A DNA stretch of 64,000 nt from Lachnospiraceae bacterium (GTDB lineage: Bacteria > Bacillota > Clostridia > Lachnospirales > Lachnospiraceae): assembly GCA_017427685.1 (NCBI GenBank), contig JAFRSH010000049.1, forward strand, positions 1 through 64,000. The letters are read 5' to 3'. Positions 28,501-36,681 of the stretch are shown piece by piece. The position numbers and the translations under genes are program-made. The notes below the pieces were generated by a model. That model did not search any database, had not been told where the DNA came from, and was given only the letters and a program-made list of their open reading frames with translations. Numbering within the stretch: the stretch's first letter is position 1; every line of letters begins with the position of its first letter.

Positions 28501-28920
28501 GACGGAACGACCGAGAGTCAGGAGTTCTCAATCTCCAAGTCCGGTGTTGTAAGGATCAAGGCATTCGAGACAGATGGAACCAAGGCCACCGTTCCCGAGT
28601 CCGTAAGTGTTGATGGAAAAGAAATTCCTGTTACAATTATCGGTAAGAACGCATTTGCCGGTACGGATGTCGAAAAGGTTACAGTAGGCTCGAACATTAC
28701 GACCATAGGCGTCGGAGCCTTTAGTGACGCGGCTTCCCTTAAGAGCATCGTCTTCAAGGCTGCCAACATTACAAAGATCTACAAGGGCGCATTCGACGGA
28801 ATCGCAGAGGATGCGGTCATCAAGATCACGGCTTCTTCAAGGAAGGAGTACAACAGACTTGTTAAGCTCATTAAGAAGTCGGGTATCGCAGGGTCTGTTA
28901 AGTTTAAGAGAGTAAAATGA
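25585..28920 (+). CDS. Large surface protein with C-terminal BspA-like repeats
   Basis: The 1111-residue exported protein has a signal peptide (MKRFTSILCALCLIVGVLSGVALAPA). About 790 residues of beta-rich sequence without a recognised family follow. A Thr/Glu/Asp-rich tract (about 818-968) made of degenerate units such as TENEDGSVTKTTV and ADGTESTKTTV acts as a stalk or spacer. The end (about 1000-1075) resembles BspA-type leucine-rich repeats: IGKNAFAGTDVEKVTVGSNITTIGVGAFSDAASLKSIVF. No LPXTG or membrane anchor is visible. AGGAGG fits ATG 25585 better than the ATG 6 nt earlier. It lies between a kinase and an HTH gene on the same strand. Confidence 0.8.
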   Translation: MKRFTSILCALCLIVGVLSGVALAPAEEVKASQPLEDQIPGIITVADFSDPDKASAWNTLSEVKVISGSAITINADPSTYSVGGKSQWVHGIVIIEPQNDWSFTGASYHRYGSDSDTVIETDTLSNVFETLKANAGGESNLPNNIKQLIQSYNGRADSLTGAVIIRSVYAQSEYFTFSFAKTGSTQSIKIKVNPDESYVDKTYNYTSNQEIDVFAELDDRYQDVLNNENSRSDYSFSERIGSHTPMSISLNWSDTSDANYGKFTVSGGAGQRSYVLTNNKSGVSYVLNATFVPASMPLHIKDFTFSSEVDVSYNGTTEDLGDYYLTPKNGKAFSEFSVSFNIPDGTIISKVFYEDYHNDISKNNATTIEIGPDWDDPFDTPRNVTAVYTVENSKATITVRSINEKVALNSAIGIQLQKNGEEFTYSISMEYKRTPQIGGLSRQRIPVAAGSTLRLEDLLYIKNDTDKQLLYEGITNGTIALSMQGVVPVLANGRFNGLLKVYYPCDRIRVWDKEINATITACGADIFVNASTLIEAGTVLDIDSLLPGYSSENKWDSKTERINGQNVTYKTTVEKVNHSYDYTLSQGERSFTAPDNVAETVEYVIHAYKADIRVKVCPKGTLASSLTEVVKDVKKDESLVVDAEKAASLSKDAINNFKNNGGENSSLILKAGNYEWSFGKKELANAAQSDIDLSVKIGDELTNSRLDKVSGVKLGFAANGTLPGKTGFRCYLSDELLKKFKDINHVGLFYDDGSSSLKREGSNYYVSKDTLGRSFIDIFVTHNSDFVLTSVDADSINVASESSGGSGYVDSGSGSGTSSGTTETTPDTDKESTDKAAEEKDEDKNTVVTENEDGSVTKTTVTENEDGTKTTVDTTEFKDGSKAVTETTENADGTESTKTTVTDENGKFYSETVTEESVTKKGTKVEESTTTYADGSTEYTEKRTTKSGKVEETTVTLDKSGKGTASVETTKADGTTESQEFSISKSGVVRIKAFETDGTKATVPESVSVDGKEIPVTIIGKNAFAGTDVEKVTVGSNITTIGVGAFSDAASLKSIVFKAANITKIYKGAFDGIAEDAVIKITASSRKEYNRLVKLIKKSGIAGSVKFKRVK

Positions 28921-28935
28921 TCAAAAAGACTCGGA

Positions 28936-28965
28936 GTCTCCCGCCTGTGTAATGCGGGCGGGAGA
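28936..28965 (+). terminator. Hairpin after the surface protein gene
   Basis: TCTCCCGCC pairs with GGCGGGAGA around a 10-nt loop. There is no T-run, so termination is uncertain; it may protect the 3' end or separate the HTH gene. Confidence 0.45.
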
Positions 28966-29018
28966 TCCGTAAAAAGAGAACATAATCAACAACCACCAAC
29001 TTAAAGGAGGAACACGGA

Positions 29019-29441
29019 TTGTTCGACAAAAACACGGGAGAGCTGAAGAACGAGCTCAAGCATGAAACCAGCCTCCAGCACTTCTTTAATCGCAACCAAA
29101 CGGAGATGGACACACAAAAGGTACCCGACCTTTTGCTGAGTCTCCTTGAAAAGTACGAAGAGAAGCAGAAGGATGTTATCAAGCGTTCGCTCATCCCGGC
29201 GACTTATGCCTATCAGATCTTTGAAGGCAGGAAAAACTGTGGGCGTGACAAGCTTCTGCGGATCGCTCTGGCGTTCCCTCTTTCCATCGCCGATACAAAC
29301 CGGCTTTTGAGTATCGGCGGCTTCAACGACCTGTATGTCCGCAACAAGCGCGATGCGATCGTTCTGTATTGCCTCGAAAAGAAGATCGGCGTCGTTGATG
29401 CCAATATTCTTCTCAGCGACAGCGGAGAAGAGATCCTCTGA
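29019..29441 (+). CDS. Small helix-turn-helix-like protein
   Basis: 140 residues, helical. The segment RSLIPATYAYQIFEGRKNCGRDKLLRIALAFPLSIADTNRLL reads like an XRE-type helix-turn-helix that has drifted, followed by LYVRNKRDAIVLYCLEKKIGVVDANILL. From memory, proteins of this type occur beside membrane Ser/Thr kinases in Clostridia. The start is TTG 29019, set by AAAGGAGG 8 nt upstream. It follows the surface protein gene by 98 nt. It could be the output regulator, or a phosphorylation target, of the kinase at 23.6 kb; this is inference. Confidence 0.65.
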   Translation: MFDKNTGELKNELKHETSLQHFFNRNQTEMDTQKVPDLLLSLLEKYEEKQKDVIKRSLIPATYAYQIFEGRKNCGRDKLLRIALAFPLSIADTNRLLSIGGFNDLYVRNKRDAIVLYCLEKKIGVVDANILLSDSGEEIL

Positions 29442-29854
29442 TACTCCCGGAAATACGCTTTGGCCGCAAGATCCTCCATATAATCAGTGTTTTCGTCAGT
29501 GATATTTTGATCCCGGAGAATCATCCTCCACGAACGAAATCTCCGGAAACCGTTTCCACATTCCTTCCCGGATCAGGGTATATGCCCTTTGTACATCCCT
29601 CCCTTTTTTTCCATGTAATTCTGTTCCTTCAGTATACAAAAAACACAGTAATTTAATACATGACCATTATAATCAGCGATTGGAAAAATCGGGGAGATCC
29701 CCAATGTCATGAACTGATTTATTGAATATGTAATCTTAAAATGATAAAATCATGTGAAACGTCAGATATAGTAAACCGGACACGATAATGTGACGGACAG
29801 GCCGGTAAAGATCCCGAAGAGGTTCGGAAATTGTTTCGTCGGAGGAGTTTAGAC
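29442..29854. other. Gap between HTH gene and greA-like gene
   Basis: The first part may hold a decayed minus-strand gene (see next entry). On the minus strand GTTTTTTGTATACT near 29633-29646 resembles an extended -10 and recurs at 34757-34770 ahead of the AlkZ-related gene. The rest, up to the GGAGGAG site at 29841-29847, shows no clear gene. Confidence 0.4.
29496..29614 (-). pseudogene. Possible frameshifted small ORF
   Basis: On the minus strand an ATG at 29614 with a nearby AAGGAA runs into a stop after 13 codons. If the run of seven A after ATGG had eight, the frame would continue as GRDVQRAYTLIREG, MWKRFPEISFVEDD and stop at 29496. Coding-like residues reappear in a third frame further on (DENTDYMEDLAAKAYFREYQ). 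This may be a decayed gene; the evidence is thin. Confidence 0.2.
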
Positions 29855-30358
29855 ATGAATGACAGCCTTACCAAAGCTGATATCGAAAAAATGCGGGCGG
29901 AAATAGAACACAGAAAGCTTGTGGTACGTCCGCAGCTGATCTCGGAGGTCAAGGAGGCGCGCGCGCAAGGTGATCTGAGTGAGAACTTCGAGTACAAGGC
30001 AGCAAAACAGGCCAAGAATCAAAATGAAAGCAGGATCCGCTACCTTGAAAGGATGATAAAGACAGCCCGCGTTTTCGAGGACAACTCGGCAGACGACGAA
30101 GTCGGGGTCAACAACTTTGTGACGGTCCGTTTTGAGGAGGACGGCGAAGAAGAGACTTACAAGATCGTTTCAACCGTCAGAGTGGATTCTCTCAGCAATC
30201 TGATAAGCTTTGAGTCACCGCTCGGAAAAGCGGTGATGGGCCATAAGGAAGGCGACCGCGTCAAGGTGGAGGTAAGCCAGGATTCAAGCTATTATGTTAA
30301 GATCCTTAAGATAGAGAACAACAAGGATGAATCGGAGGACAGGATCAGCAGCTATTGA
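29855..30358 (+). CDS. GreA/GreB-family transcription elongation factor
   Basis: 167 residues. The N-terminal coiled coil carries ARAQGDLSENFEYKAAKQAKNQNESRIRYLERMI; the acidic tip SEN-EY matches the Gre family, which rescues backtracked RNA polymerase by stimulating transcript cleavage. The C-terminal FKBP-like domain ends in SPLGKAVMGHKEGDRVKVEV. ATG 29855 has GGAGGAG 8 nt upstream. The tip differs from standard GreA (DARENAEY), so a paralog rather than the main greA is possible. trmB follows after 36 nt. Confidence 0.85.
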   Translation: MNDSLTKADIEKMRAEIEHRKLVVRPQLISEVKEARAQGDLSENFEYKAAKQAKNQNESRIRYLERMIKTARVFEDNSADDEVGVNNFVTVRFEEDGEEETYKIVSTVRVDSLSNLISFESPLGKAVMGHKEGDRVKVEVSQDSSYYVKILKIENNKDESEDRISSY

Positions 30359-30394
30359 AGCCGGGAGCTGCGAAAACAACCATAAGGAGACAGT

Positions 30395-31030
30395 ATGAGA
30401 CTCAAGAACGTACCGCGTGCAGCGGAGGTTATAGAAAAGAGCAGCTATGCGGTGAAGGACCCCGAAAGATTCAAAGGTAAATGGGCGGAGTTCTTCGGAA
30501 ACGCGAATCCGATACACGTCGAGCTTGGGATGGGAAAAGGTCGGTTCGTCATGGATATGGCGAGGCTGCATCCGGAGTTAAATTTCATTGGGATAGAAAG
30601 GCAGAAATCGGTAATTTTGAGGGCTGTCGAAAAGATGGAAGAGGATCCGCTCCCGAATGTAGCTCTGGTACTTTATGAGGGTGACAATATCGAGGAGATG
30701 CTCGGTGAGTATGAGATCGACAAAATCTACCTCAATTTCTCAGACCCCTGGCCCAAGGACAGGCACGCAAAGAGGAGGCTCACGAGCGACAGGTTTTTCC
30801 CGCGATACGATCACGTCCTGAAAAAAGAAGGAACGATTGAGCAGAAGACCGATAATACAGGTCTTTTCGCGTATTCTCTCGAGTCGGCTGTCGCATGCGG
30901 CTGGAAGATACTCATGCAGACCGACGACCTTCACGCAAGCCCCTATGCAGAGGGAAACGTGATGACCGAGTACGAGGAGAAGTTCTCTGCAAAAGGTAAT
31001 CCGATCTGCAAAGCGGTGTATGGTAGATAA
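30395..31030 (+). CDS. trmB: tRNA (guanine46-N7)-methyltransferase
   Basis: 211 residues, normal length. Motifs: HVELGMGKGRFV (SAM loop), NFIGIERQKSVI, and LNFSDPWPKDRHAKRRLTS, the family's catalytic signature. AAGGAG precedes the ATG. It forms a likely transcription unit with the Gre-family gene. Confidence 0.95.
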   Translation: MRLKNVPRAAEVIEKSSYAVKDPERFKGKWAEFFGNANPIHVELGMGKGRFVMDMARLHPELNFIGIERQKSVILRAVEKMEEDPLPNVALVLYEGDNIEEMLGEYEIDKIYLNFSDPWPKDRHAKRRLTSDRFFPRYDHVLKKEGTIEQKTDNTGLFAYSLESAVACGWKILMQTDDLHASPYAEGNVMTEYEEKFSAKGNPICKAVYGR

Positions 31031-31143
31031 ATGGCGACATTTCCGGGATATGTAAAACGGCGCGACAGAATTGACCTAAGAATAACAAATAGCACGCAAT
31101 CTCTTGTTGACAGACAGGGGAGTGCGTGCTATTATGCTTTATA

Positions 31144-31168
31144 GCGTTAAAGCGTTGTGCTTTAACGC
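31144..31168 (+). promoter_or_regulatory. Hairpin in the symporter leader
   Basis: GCGTTAAAGC (31144-31153) pairs perfectly with GCTTTAACGC (31159-31168) around GTTGT. It lies between trmB and the symporter and may be a terminator lacking a T-run or a leader element. The remaining gap (31031-31265) shows no gene. Confidence 0.45.
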
Positions 31169-31265
31169 GGCAAAGCGAAACCGCGGATCGCATGAAATGA
31201 TCTTTGACCGCTACCCGCTTTGCAAGGCAGATAATCACACGTTAAACAGAAAGAGGTAAGGAAGA

Positions 31266-32819
31266 ATGGCAGTCAAGATCGCAATTCTTATCGTGTTCTT
31301 CGCAGTTATGATCCTGGTCGGAATCAGAGCGCGCAAGAAGGTTACGGGAGTCAATGACTTCGTTATGGGTGGTCGCAGCATCGGCCCCTGGATGACGGCT
31401 TTTTCATACGGAACATCGTATTTCTCGGCCGTTGTATTTATCGGTTACGCCGGACAGTTTGGTTGGAAGTTCGGTATCTCGTCCACATGGATCGGTATCG
31501 GCAATGCTCTTATCGGCAGCTTGCTCGCATGGATCATCCTCGGAAGAAGGACCAGAGTCATGACGAAGCATCTTTCGTCGGCAACCATGCCCGATTTCTT
31601 CGGAAAGCGTTTTGACAGCAAGGCACTCAAGGTTGTTGCTTCGGCGATCGCTTTTATTTTCCTTATCCCTTACACCGCATCGGTATATAACGGACTTTCA
31701 AAGCTCTTCGCACTCGCATTTGATATCCCTTACTGGGTTTGCGTTGTTGCGATGGCAGTCCTTACAGGTGTCTATGTTATCCTCGGCGGATACATGGCAA
31801 CCAGTGTCAACGACTTTATTCAGGGTATCATCATGCTTGTCGGTATCATCGCGGTAATCGGTTCCGTGCTTGCCGGCAAGGGTGGCTTTACACAGGCTCT
31901 CTTCGGACTCGCACAGATCGCACCCGAGGCAAGCGAAGGTCTGGCTTCCGCACCCGGTATCTTCTCGTCCTTCTTTGGACCCGATCCCGCAAGTCTGCTC
32001 GGTGTAGTGATCCTTACATCCCTCGGTACATGGGGTCTTCCTCAGATGGTTCAGAAGTTCTACGCCATCAAGGATGAGAAGGCAGTCAAGAAGGGAACCA
32101 TTGTTTCGACAGCATTTGCATTCATCGTTGCAGGCGGTTCTTACTTCCTCGGCGGTTTCGGAAGACTTTTCACCAGCGAGGCAGTAGCAGCAGGCGTTGT
32201 TACGGAATCCGGTGTTGCTTATGACGGGATCATACCGCTTATGCTTCAGAGCGCACTCTCCGACATCCTTATCGGTATCGTGGTAGTGCTCGTGCTTTCG
32301 GCTTCCATGTCGACCCTTTCCGCTCTCGTTCTTACATCAAGCTCGACACTTACGCTTGACCTTATCCGCGGAACGATCGTTAAGGACATGTCCCAGAAGA
32401 AGCAGCTCGTATTCATAAGAGTATTCGTCCTCTTCTTCATCGCGATCTCGGTTATCATCGCGCTTGATCCTCCCGCATTTATCGCACAGCTCATGGGTAT
32501 TTCGTGGGGTGCTCTTGCCGGAGCGTTCCTCGCACCTTTCCTTTACGGTCTCTACTGGAAGAAGGTTACACGCGCCGCTGTTTGGGCAAGCTTTGCTTGC
32601 GGTGTGGGTGTTACGGTTTCGAATATGTTCATCGGATATATGTCACCCATTGATGCCGGTGCAGTTGCAATGATCGCAGGACTTGTAGTAGTTCCCATCG
32701 TTTCGCTCATCACGAAGAGTACCCTTTCGAAGGAAGCCGGTCGTATCGACGGAATCTTCGAATGCTACAACGAGAAGGTTCTTGTTCGTAAGGCAGAACA
32801 GCTCGCTTCAGAAGAATAA
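31266..32819 (+). CDS. Sodium:solute symporter, PutP-like
   Basis: 517 residues with about 13 membrane helices, a member of the SSS family. Typical features are MGGRSIGPWMTAFSYGTSYFSAVVFIGY in helices 1-2 and GLPQMVQKFYAIKDEKAVKKG. The overall pattern resembles sodium/proline or related amino-acid symporters, but substrate residues cannot be read reliably. AAGAGGTAAGG precedes the ATG. It is a single-gene unit with a strong terminator. Confidence 0.85.
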   Translation: MAVKIAILIVFFAVMILVGIRARKKVTGVNDFVMGGRSIGPWMTAFSYGTSYFSAVVFIGYAGQFGWKFGISSTWIGIGNALIGSLLAWIILGRRTRVMTKHLSSATMPDFFGKRFDSKALKVVASAIAFIFLIPYTASVYNGLSKLFALAFDIPYWVCVVAMAVLTGVYVILGGYMATSVNDFIQGIIMLVGIIAVIGSVLAGKGGFTQALFGLAQIAPEASEGLASAPGIFSSFFGPDPASLLGVVILTSLGTWGLPQMVQKFYAIKDEKAVKKGTIVSTAFAFIVAGGSYFLGGFGRLFTSEAVAAGVVTESGVAYDGIIPLMLQSALSDILIGIVVVLVLSASMSTLSALVLTSSSTLTLDLIRGTIVKDMSQKKQLVFIRVFVLFFIAISVIIALDPPAFIAQLMGISWGALAGAFLAPFLYGLYWKKVTRAAVWASFACGVGVTVSNMFIGYMSPIDAGAVAMIAGLVVVPIVSLITKSTLSKEAGRIDGIFECYNEKVLVRKAEQLASEE

Positions 32820-32843
32820 ACGTTTCGATAACCCATACAGAGG

Positions 32844-32880
32844 ATCCCCCTGTTCGGATTGCCCGGACAGGGGGATTTCT
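32844..32880 (+). terminator. Terminator of the symporter gene
   Basis: ATCCCCCTGT (32844-32853) pairs with ACAGGGGGAT (32867-32876), followed by TTCTTT. Confidence 0.88.
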
Positions 32881-32951
32881 TTGGATTATGTATCAATCTG
32901 TAAAAAAGTATTATAATAAGAGCAACAGATCTGACGAAGGGAAAGATAACC

Positions 32952-34004
32952 ATGAAGGAAAAATACAGACACTTAATAGCTATAATTACAGCCGTGATCA
33001 TATGCGCCGTATGTGTTCCGAACGCACCGGCCACCGCCGCGGAGACCGATCCCGGTTCACAAGGGAACTTTTACTCACATGCTCCCTACGAGAACGGTAT
33101 ATCCACGTATGCCGACGGAGTTTCGCTCGGTGAAATCTTCGCCCCGCGTTATCCGCATGTCTGGATCGAGCCGGATGATTTCGAAGACTATGAGGACTTC
33201 CTTTCGTATTGTGACGATTATGGAATCGATCCGAATGCACCGTGTCCGAAGTCGTTTGACGAGTTTTGGGATGCTCTCGGAAAAAAGCTCTCTTCTTCTG
33301 ACAAGGACGAAGGAAGCGATGCCTCGAAAACCATCGAGATCGTAGATCCCGTGAATATCGAAGGTATTGCGGACAACTACATTATCAGCTTTGATTTCAG
33401 GCTTTATCCCGGAAGGCAGAAGAGGCTCTGGGCGTACACATATGCGTCAAGCAAAGACACCGTCAAATGGGCCAGTTCGGACGAATCGGTTGCAACCGTT
33501 GACGACCGGGGACTTGTGACAGCTCTCACTGCCGGCACGACGACCATTACAGCAAGTCTCGGTGACTTTTCTGACGCTTATGAGCTCACGGTGAAGGATC
33601 CCGGCGACCGCCTCACAACGCCCAAGAATACCATTGCCAAATATTACGACCTCACCGTTAAAGAGAAGTACAACAGCTACGGTCAGAAATCGTGGAGAAA
33701 GGGCTCGGGCGACCTGCTTGATACAAAATGGTCATACAAATATACCAAGTCCGGTCTCCCGTACAGTCATGAGTACGTTTTTAAGAACAAATCGGATGAG
33801 CCTTTCGAAGACTATTCCGATTGTGACAAGATCTATTACAACAGTGAGGGCGGAATCCGAAAAGTCCTCAGATACGAGAACGGCAAACCCTACGGCAAGG
33901 TACTGCTCTACTACGACAGCAATAACCGCCTGAAGAAGATCAAACGCTACACCGCGGACGAAGAAGGGAAATGGGTTCTGAAATGGACCAAGAAATATAC
34001 TTAA
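32952..34004 (+). CDS. Secreted protein with bacterial Ig-like (Big_2) domain
   Basis: 350 residues with a signal peptide (KYRHLIAIITAVIICAVCVPNAPATAA). An acidic, aromatic N-terminal region follows, then a Big_2 domain at about 150-218 (WASSDESVATVDDRGLVTALTAGTTTITA). The C-terminus (about 225-350) has repeated Tyr/Lys-rich beta units such as KWSYKYTKSGLPYSHEY, RYENGKPYGKVLLYYD and KWVLKWTKKYT, like toxin- or RHS-type strand repeats. Probably a cell-surface or secreted binding protein. Its last codon is 5 nt from the stop of the convergent AlkZ-related gene. Confidence 0.7.
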   Translation: MKEKYRHLIAIITAVIICAVCVPNAPATAAETDPGSQGNFYSHAPYENGISTYADGVSLGEIFAPRYPHVWIEPDDFEDYEDFLSYCDDYGIDPNAPCPKSFDEFWDALGKKLSSSDKDEGSDASKTIEIVDPVNIEGIADNYIISFDFRLYPGRQKRLWAYTYASSKDTVKWASSDESVATVDDRGLVTALTAGTTTITASLGDFSDAYELTVKDPGDRLTTPKNTIAKYYDLTVKEKYNSYGQKSWRKGSGDLLDTKWSYKYTKSGLPYSHEYVFKNKSDEPFEDYSDCDKIYYNSEGGIRKVLRYENGKPYGKVLLYYDSNNRLKKIKRYTADEEGKWVLKWTKKYT

Positions 34005-34009
34005 TGCTT

Positions 34010-34705
34010 TTATCCTTTTAGGATCCTTCGAACCTTTTCCTCCCCGACATCCGGAAGGATCTTCTTCAGGTGTTTTACGACACGTTCGAAGGATTCCTCC
34101 GGAGTATGCTTATATACATTATCCGAGAACTCCCTTCCAAGGAACTTCTCGGGCGTGGAATACTCCGCGATCCCCCATCCGTACTCTTTGCCGGTTTTAT
34201 CAACTTCATAGCGGAAGTCGCTTATGATCACGTAACACTGCTTCTGAAGCCTTGTTATGATCGTGTCGAAGCCCTTCTTCCCTGTACTGCCGTATCCCCC
34301 CACCCGTTTCAGATACTTGGACGATGCGGGCGCGTTATTGTCGACCAGTTCAAAGAGCTCCTTGTCCTTAAGAGCAGAGAGACCGTCTTCGTAACGGCTG
34401 TCAAAATCGTAGCCGTCCCTTCTGCAGTTGGCAAAATCAGGGAACCACTTATCACTTATGTACATTGCCTTGTTCTGAAAGAACTTGCCGTACGCACACT
34501 TCATTTCTCTGATAACAGGACCTTTCCATTCCCAGGCCGGCCAAAAACCGTTATCCCCGTCGGTATACCAGCAGCCGGGACCGATATGTTCTTCGATCGA
34601 AAACCCCGGAATATCGTTCGTAAAAAAGGGCACGAAGCCCACTGCGTCTATCAGCTCCATAAGATCCTTCATGGATCCGATCTTAAAGTTGTCCGAATAT
34701 GTCAT
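34010..34705 (-). CDS. AlkZ-related protein
   Basis: 231 residues. DLMELIDAVGFVPFF, a TP-rich Trp segment (WPAWEWKGPVIREMKCAYGKFF) and FPDFANCRRDGYDFDSRYEDGL match what I recall of AlkZ-related proteins, a reduced relative of the HTH_42/AlkZ DNA-glycosylase group. Whether it repairs DNA is not known. A minus-strand promoter with GTTTTTTGTATACT lies at 34757-34770. It converges tail-to-tail with the Big_2 protein gene with only 5 nt between them and no visible terminator. Confidence 0.7.
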   Translation of the reverse strand: MTYSDNFKIGSMKDLMELIDAVGFVPFFTNDIPGFSIEEHIGPGCWYTDGDNGFWPAWEWKGPVIREMKCAYGKFFQNKAMYISDKWFPDFANCRRDGYDFDSRYEDGLSALKDKELFELVDNNAPASSKYLKRVGGYGSTGKKGFDTIITRLQKQCYVIISDFRYEVDKTGKEYGWGIAEYSTPEKFLGREFSDNVYKHTPEESFERVVKHLKKILPDVGEEKVRRILKG

Positions 34706-34836
34706 ATTGCCTGTTCTCCGATTCTTCTTTATAGCCCGGGTAACCCACCAATGAATTTAGTATACAAAAAACTTCGAAGAAGTAAAATATCGAAATTGTG
34801 GGCCGGAAATATGGAACGGTGATACTGTAAACCGCC

Positions 34837-34864
34837 TTGACAGCGGGTTCTGAGGGTGTATAAT
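34837..34864 (+). promoter_or_regulatory. Promoter of the ior operon
   Basis: TTGACA (34837-34842), 16-nt spacer, TATAAT (34859-34864): both hexamers perfect. Confidence 0.88.
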
Positions 34865-34922
34865 ACATTCTGTATGTGCGTTTTTATAATATGAAACGGA
34901 TTGGATAATTTAGGAGGAAATC

Positions 34923-36656
34923 ATGTCAGAGAAAAAGCTTATGCTTGGCAACGAAGCCATAGCAAGAGGCGCTTATGAAGCGGGAGTTAAGGTCTCGGCC
35001 GCCTACCCCGGCACCCCGAGCACCGAGATCAGTGAGAATATCGTTAAGTACGATGAGATTTATGCGGAATGGTCACCCAACGAGAAGGTTGCGATGGAAG
35101 TTGCGATCGGTGCATCCATGGCGGGCTCGAGAGCACTCGTGTCCATGAAGCACGTCGGTGTGAACGTTGCATCCGATCCCCTTTATACAGTCAGCTATAT
35201 CGGTGTTACAGGCGGACTTGTACTTGTGGCAGCCGACGACCCCGGCATGTACAGCTCACAGAACGAGCAGGATTCACGTGCCGTTGCACGTGCTGCACAT
35301 ATCCCCGTGATCGAGCCTTCGGACAGCTCGGAAGCAAAGGAATTCGTGAAATTCGCTTTCGACCTTTCGGAGAAGTACGACACACCCGTTATGCTGCGCA
35401 CAACAACCAGACTTTCACACTCACAGGGTATCGTTGAGCTCGAGGAGAGATTTGAGCCCATCGACATCCCCTATGAGAAGAATATAGCCAAGAACGTCAT
35501 GATGCCCGGCAACGCTATCAAGCGTCACCCCGTAGTTGAGGCACGCGAGAAGCAGATGGCGATCGACGGCGAGGACTTCCCCGTTAACCGTATCGAGATG
35601 GCAGACAAGTCGATCGGTGTCATCACCTCGGGAATCCCTTATCAGTACGTTAAGGAAGCGCTTCCGAACGCTTCTGTCCTTAAGCTCGGAGTGGTTAATC
35701 CCCTTCCCCGCAAGATGATCGAGAAGTTTGCCAAGGAAGTTGACAAGCTTTACATCATCGAAGAGCTCGATCCCATCATTGAAGAGCAGGTTAAGTCATG
35801 GGGCATCGAGTGTACCGGCAAGGAGATCCTCACGATCCAGGGCGAGTACAGCGCAAACATGCTCCGCAAGGCGATTCTTGGAGCGGAGGGTGATCTCACG
35901 GCACCCGCACAGGTACCCATGAGACCTCCGATCCTCTGCCCCGGTTGCCCTCACAGAGCAACATTCTACGCACTCAAGAAGCTCGGCCTTCATGCAGCGG
36001 GCGACATCGGATGCTACACTCTCGGTGCAGTTGCACCTCTCGGAGTAGTAGACACCACGGTCTGCATGGGTTCGAGTATCAGCACACTTCACGGCATGGA
36101 GAAAGCCGGCGGTCGCGAGTTCATCAAGGACTGGGTGGCTGTTATCGGTGATTCAACGTTTATGCACACAGGTGTGAACTCCCTCATCAACATGTTCTAC
36201 AATCAGGGAACCGGCACGGTTCTCATCCTTGATAACTCCACAACGGGTATGACAGGTCATCAGGATCACGCGGCCACAGGAAAGACCCTTAAGGGAGAGA
36301 CAGTACTTGCGGTTGATCTTTATAAGCTTTGCCACGACGGCATCGGCATTGAGAATACAAGAATTGTAAGCGCATTTGACAGCGAGGCCCTGACAGCAGC
36401 CATCAAAGAGGAAGTGGCGAGAGAGAAGGTTTCGGTCATCATTGTTCAGGCGCCTTGTGCACTTCTTAAGAGCAATAAGCCGAAGCCGGCGTTTAAGATC
36501 GATACTGAGAAATGCGTCAGATGCGGCATGTGCATGAAACCCGGATGTCCCGCGATCACCAAGAAGCCTGACGGGGCTGTGGCGATCGATGCGACATTGT
36601 GTAACGGATGCGGTTTATGTGAAGGCCTTTGCAAAAAGGGCGCGATCGTAAGATGA
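34923..36656 (+). CDS. iorA: Indolepyruvate:ferredoxin oxidoreductase alpha subunit
   Basis: 577 residues. TPP-dependent oxidative decarboxylation of aryl pyruvates to aryl-acyl-CoA with reduction of ferredoxin. The pyrimidine-binding part starts LMLGNEAIARGAYEAGVKVSAAYPGTPSTEI; the TPP-binding part carries LCPGCPHRATFYAL and GDSTFMHTGVNSL. The C-terminus has a two-cluster ferredoxin module (CVRCGMCMKPGCP and CNGCGLCEGLC). TAGGAGGAA precedes the ATG. It leads an operon with iorB, a phenylacetate-CoA ligase and an ACT protein. Confidence 0.96.
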   Translation: MSEKKLMLGNEAIARGAYEAGVKVSAAYPGTPSTEISENIVKYDEIYAEWSPNEKVAMEVAIGASMAGSRALVSMKHVGVNVASDPLYTVSYIGVTGGLVLVAADDPGMYSSQNEQDSRAVARAAHIPVIEPSDSSEAKEFVKFAFDLSEKYDTPVMLRTTTRLSHSQGIVELEERFEPIDIPYEKNIAKNVMMPGNAIKRHPVVEAREKQMAIDGEDFPVNRIEMADKSIGVITSGIPYQYVKEALPNASVLKLGVVNPLPRKMIEKFAKEVDKLYIIEELDPIIEEQVKSWGIECTGKEILTIQGEYSANMLRKAILGAEGDLTAPAQVPMRPPILCPGCPHRATFYALKKLGLHAAGDIGCYTLGAVAPLGVVDTTVCMGSSISTLHGMEKAGGREFIKDWVAVIGDSTFMHTGVNSLINMFYNQGTGTVLILDNSTTGMTGHQDHAATGKTLKGETVLAVDLYKLCHDGIGIENTRIVSAFDSEALTAAIKEEVAREKVSVIIVQAPCALLKSNKPKPAFKIDTEKCVRCGMCMKPGCPAITKKPDGAVAIDATLCNGCGLCEGLCKKGAIVR

Positions 36657-36681
36657 TTGATTTCTTAAAAGGAGTGGCAAA

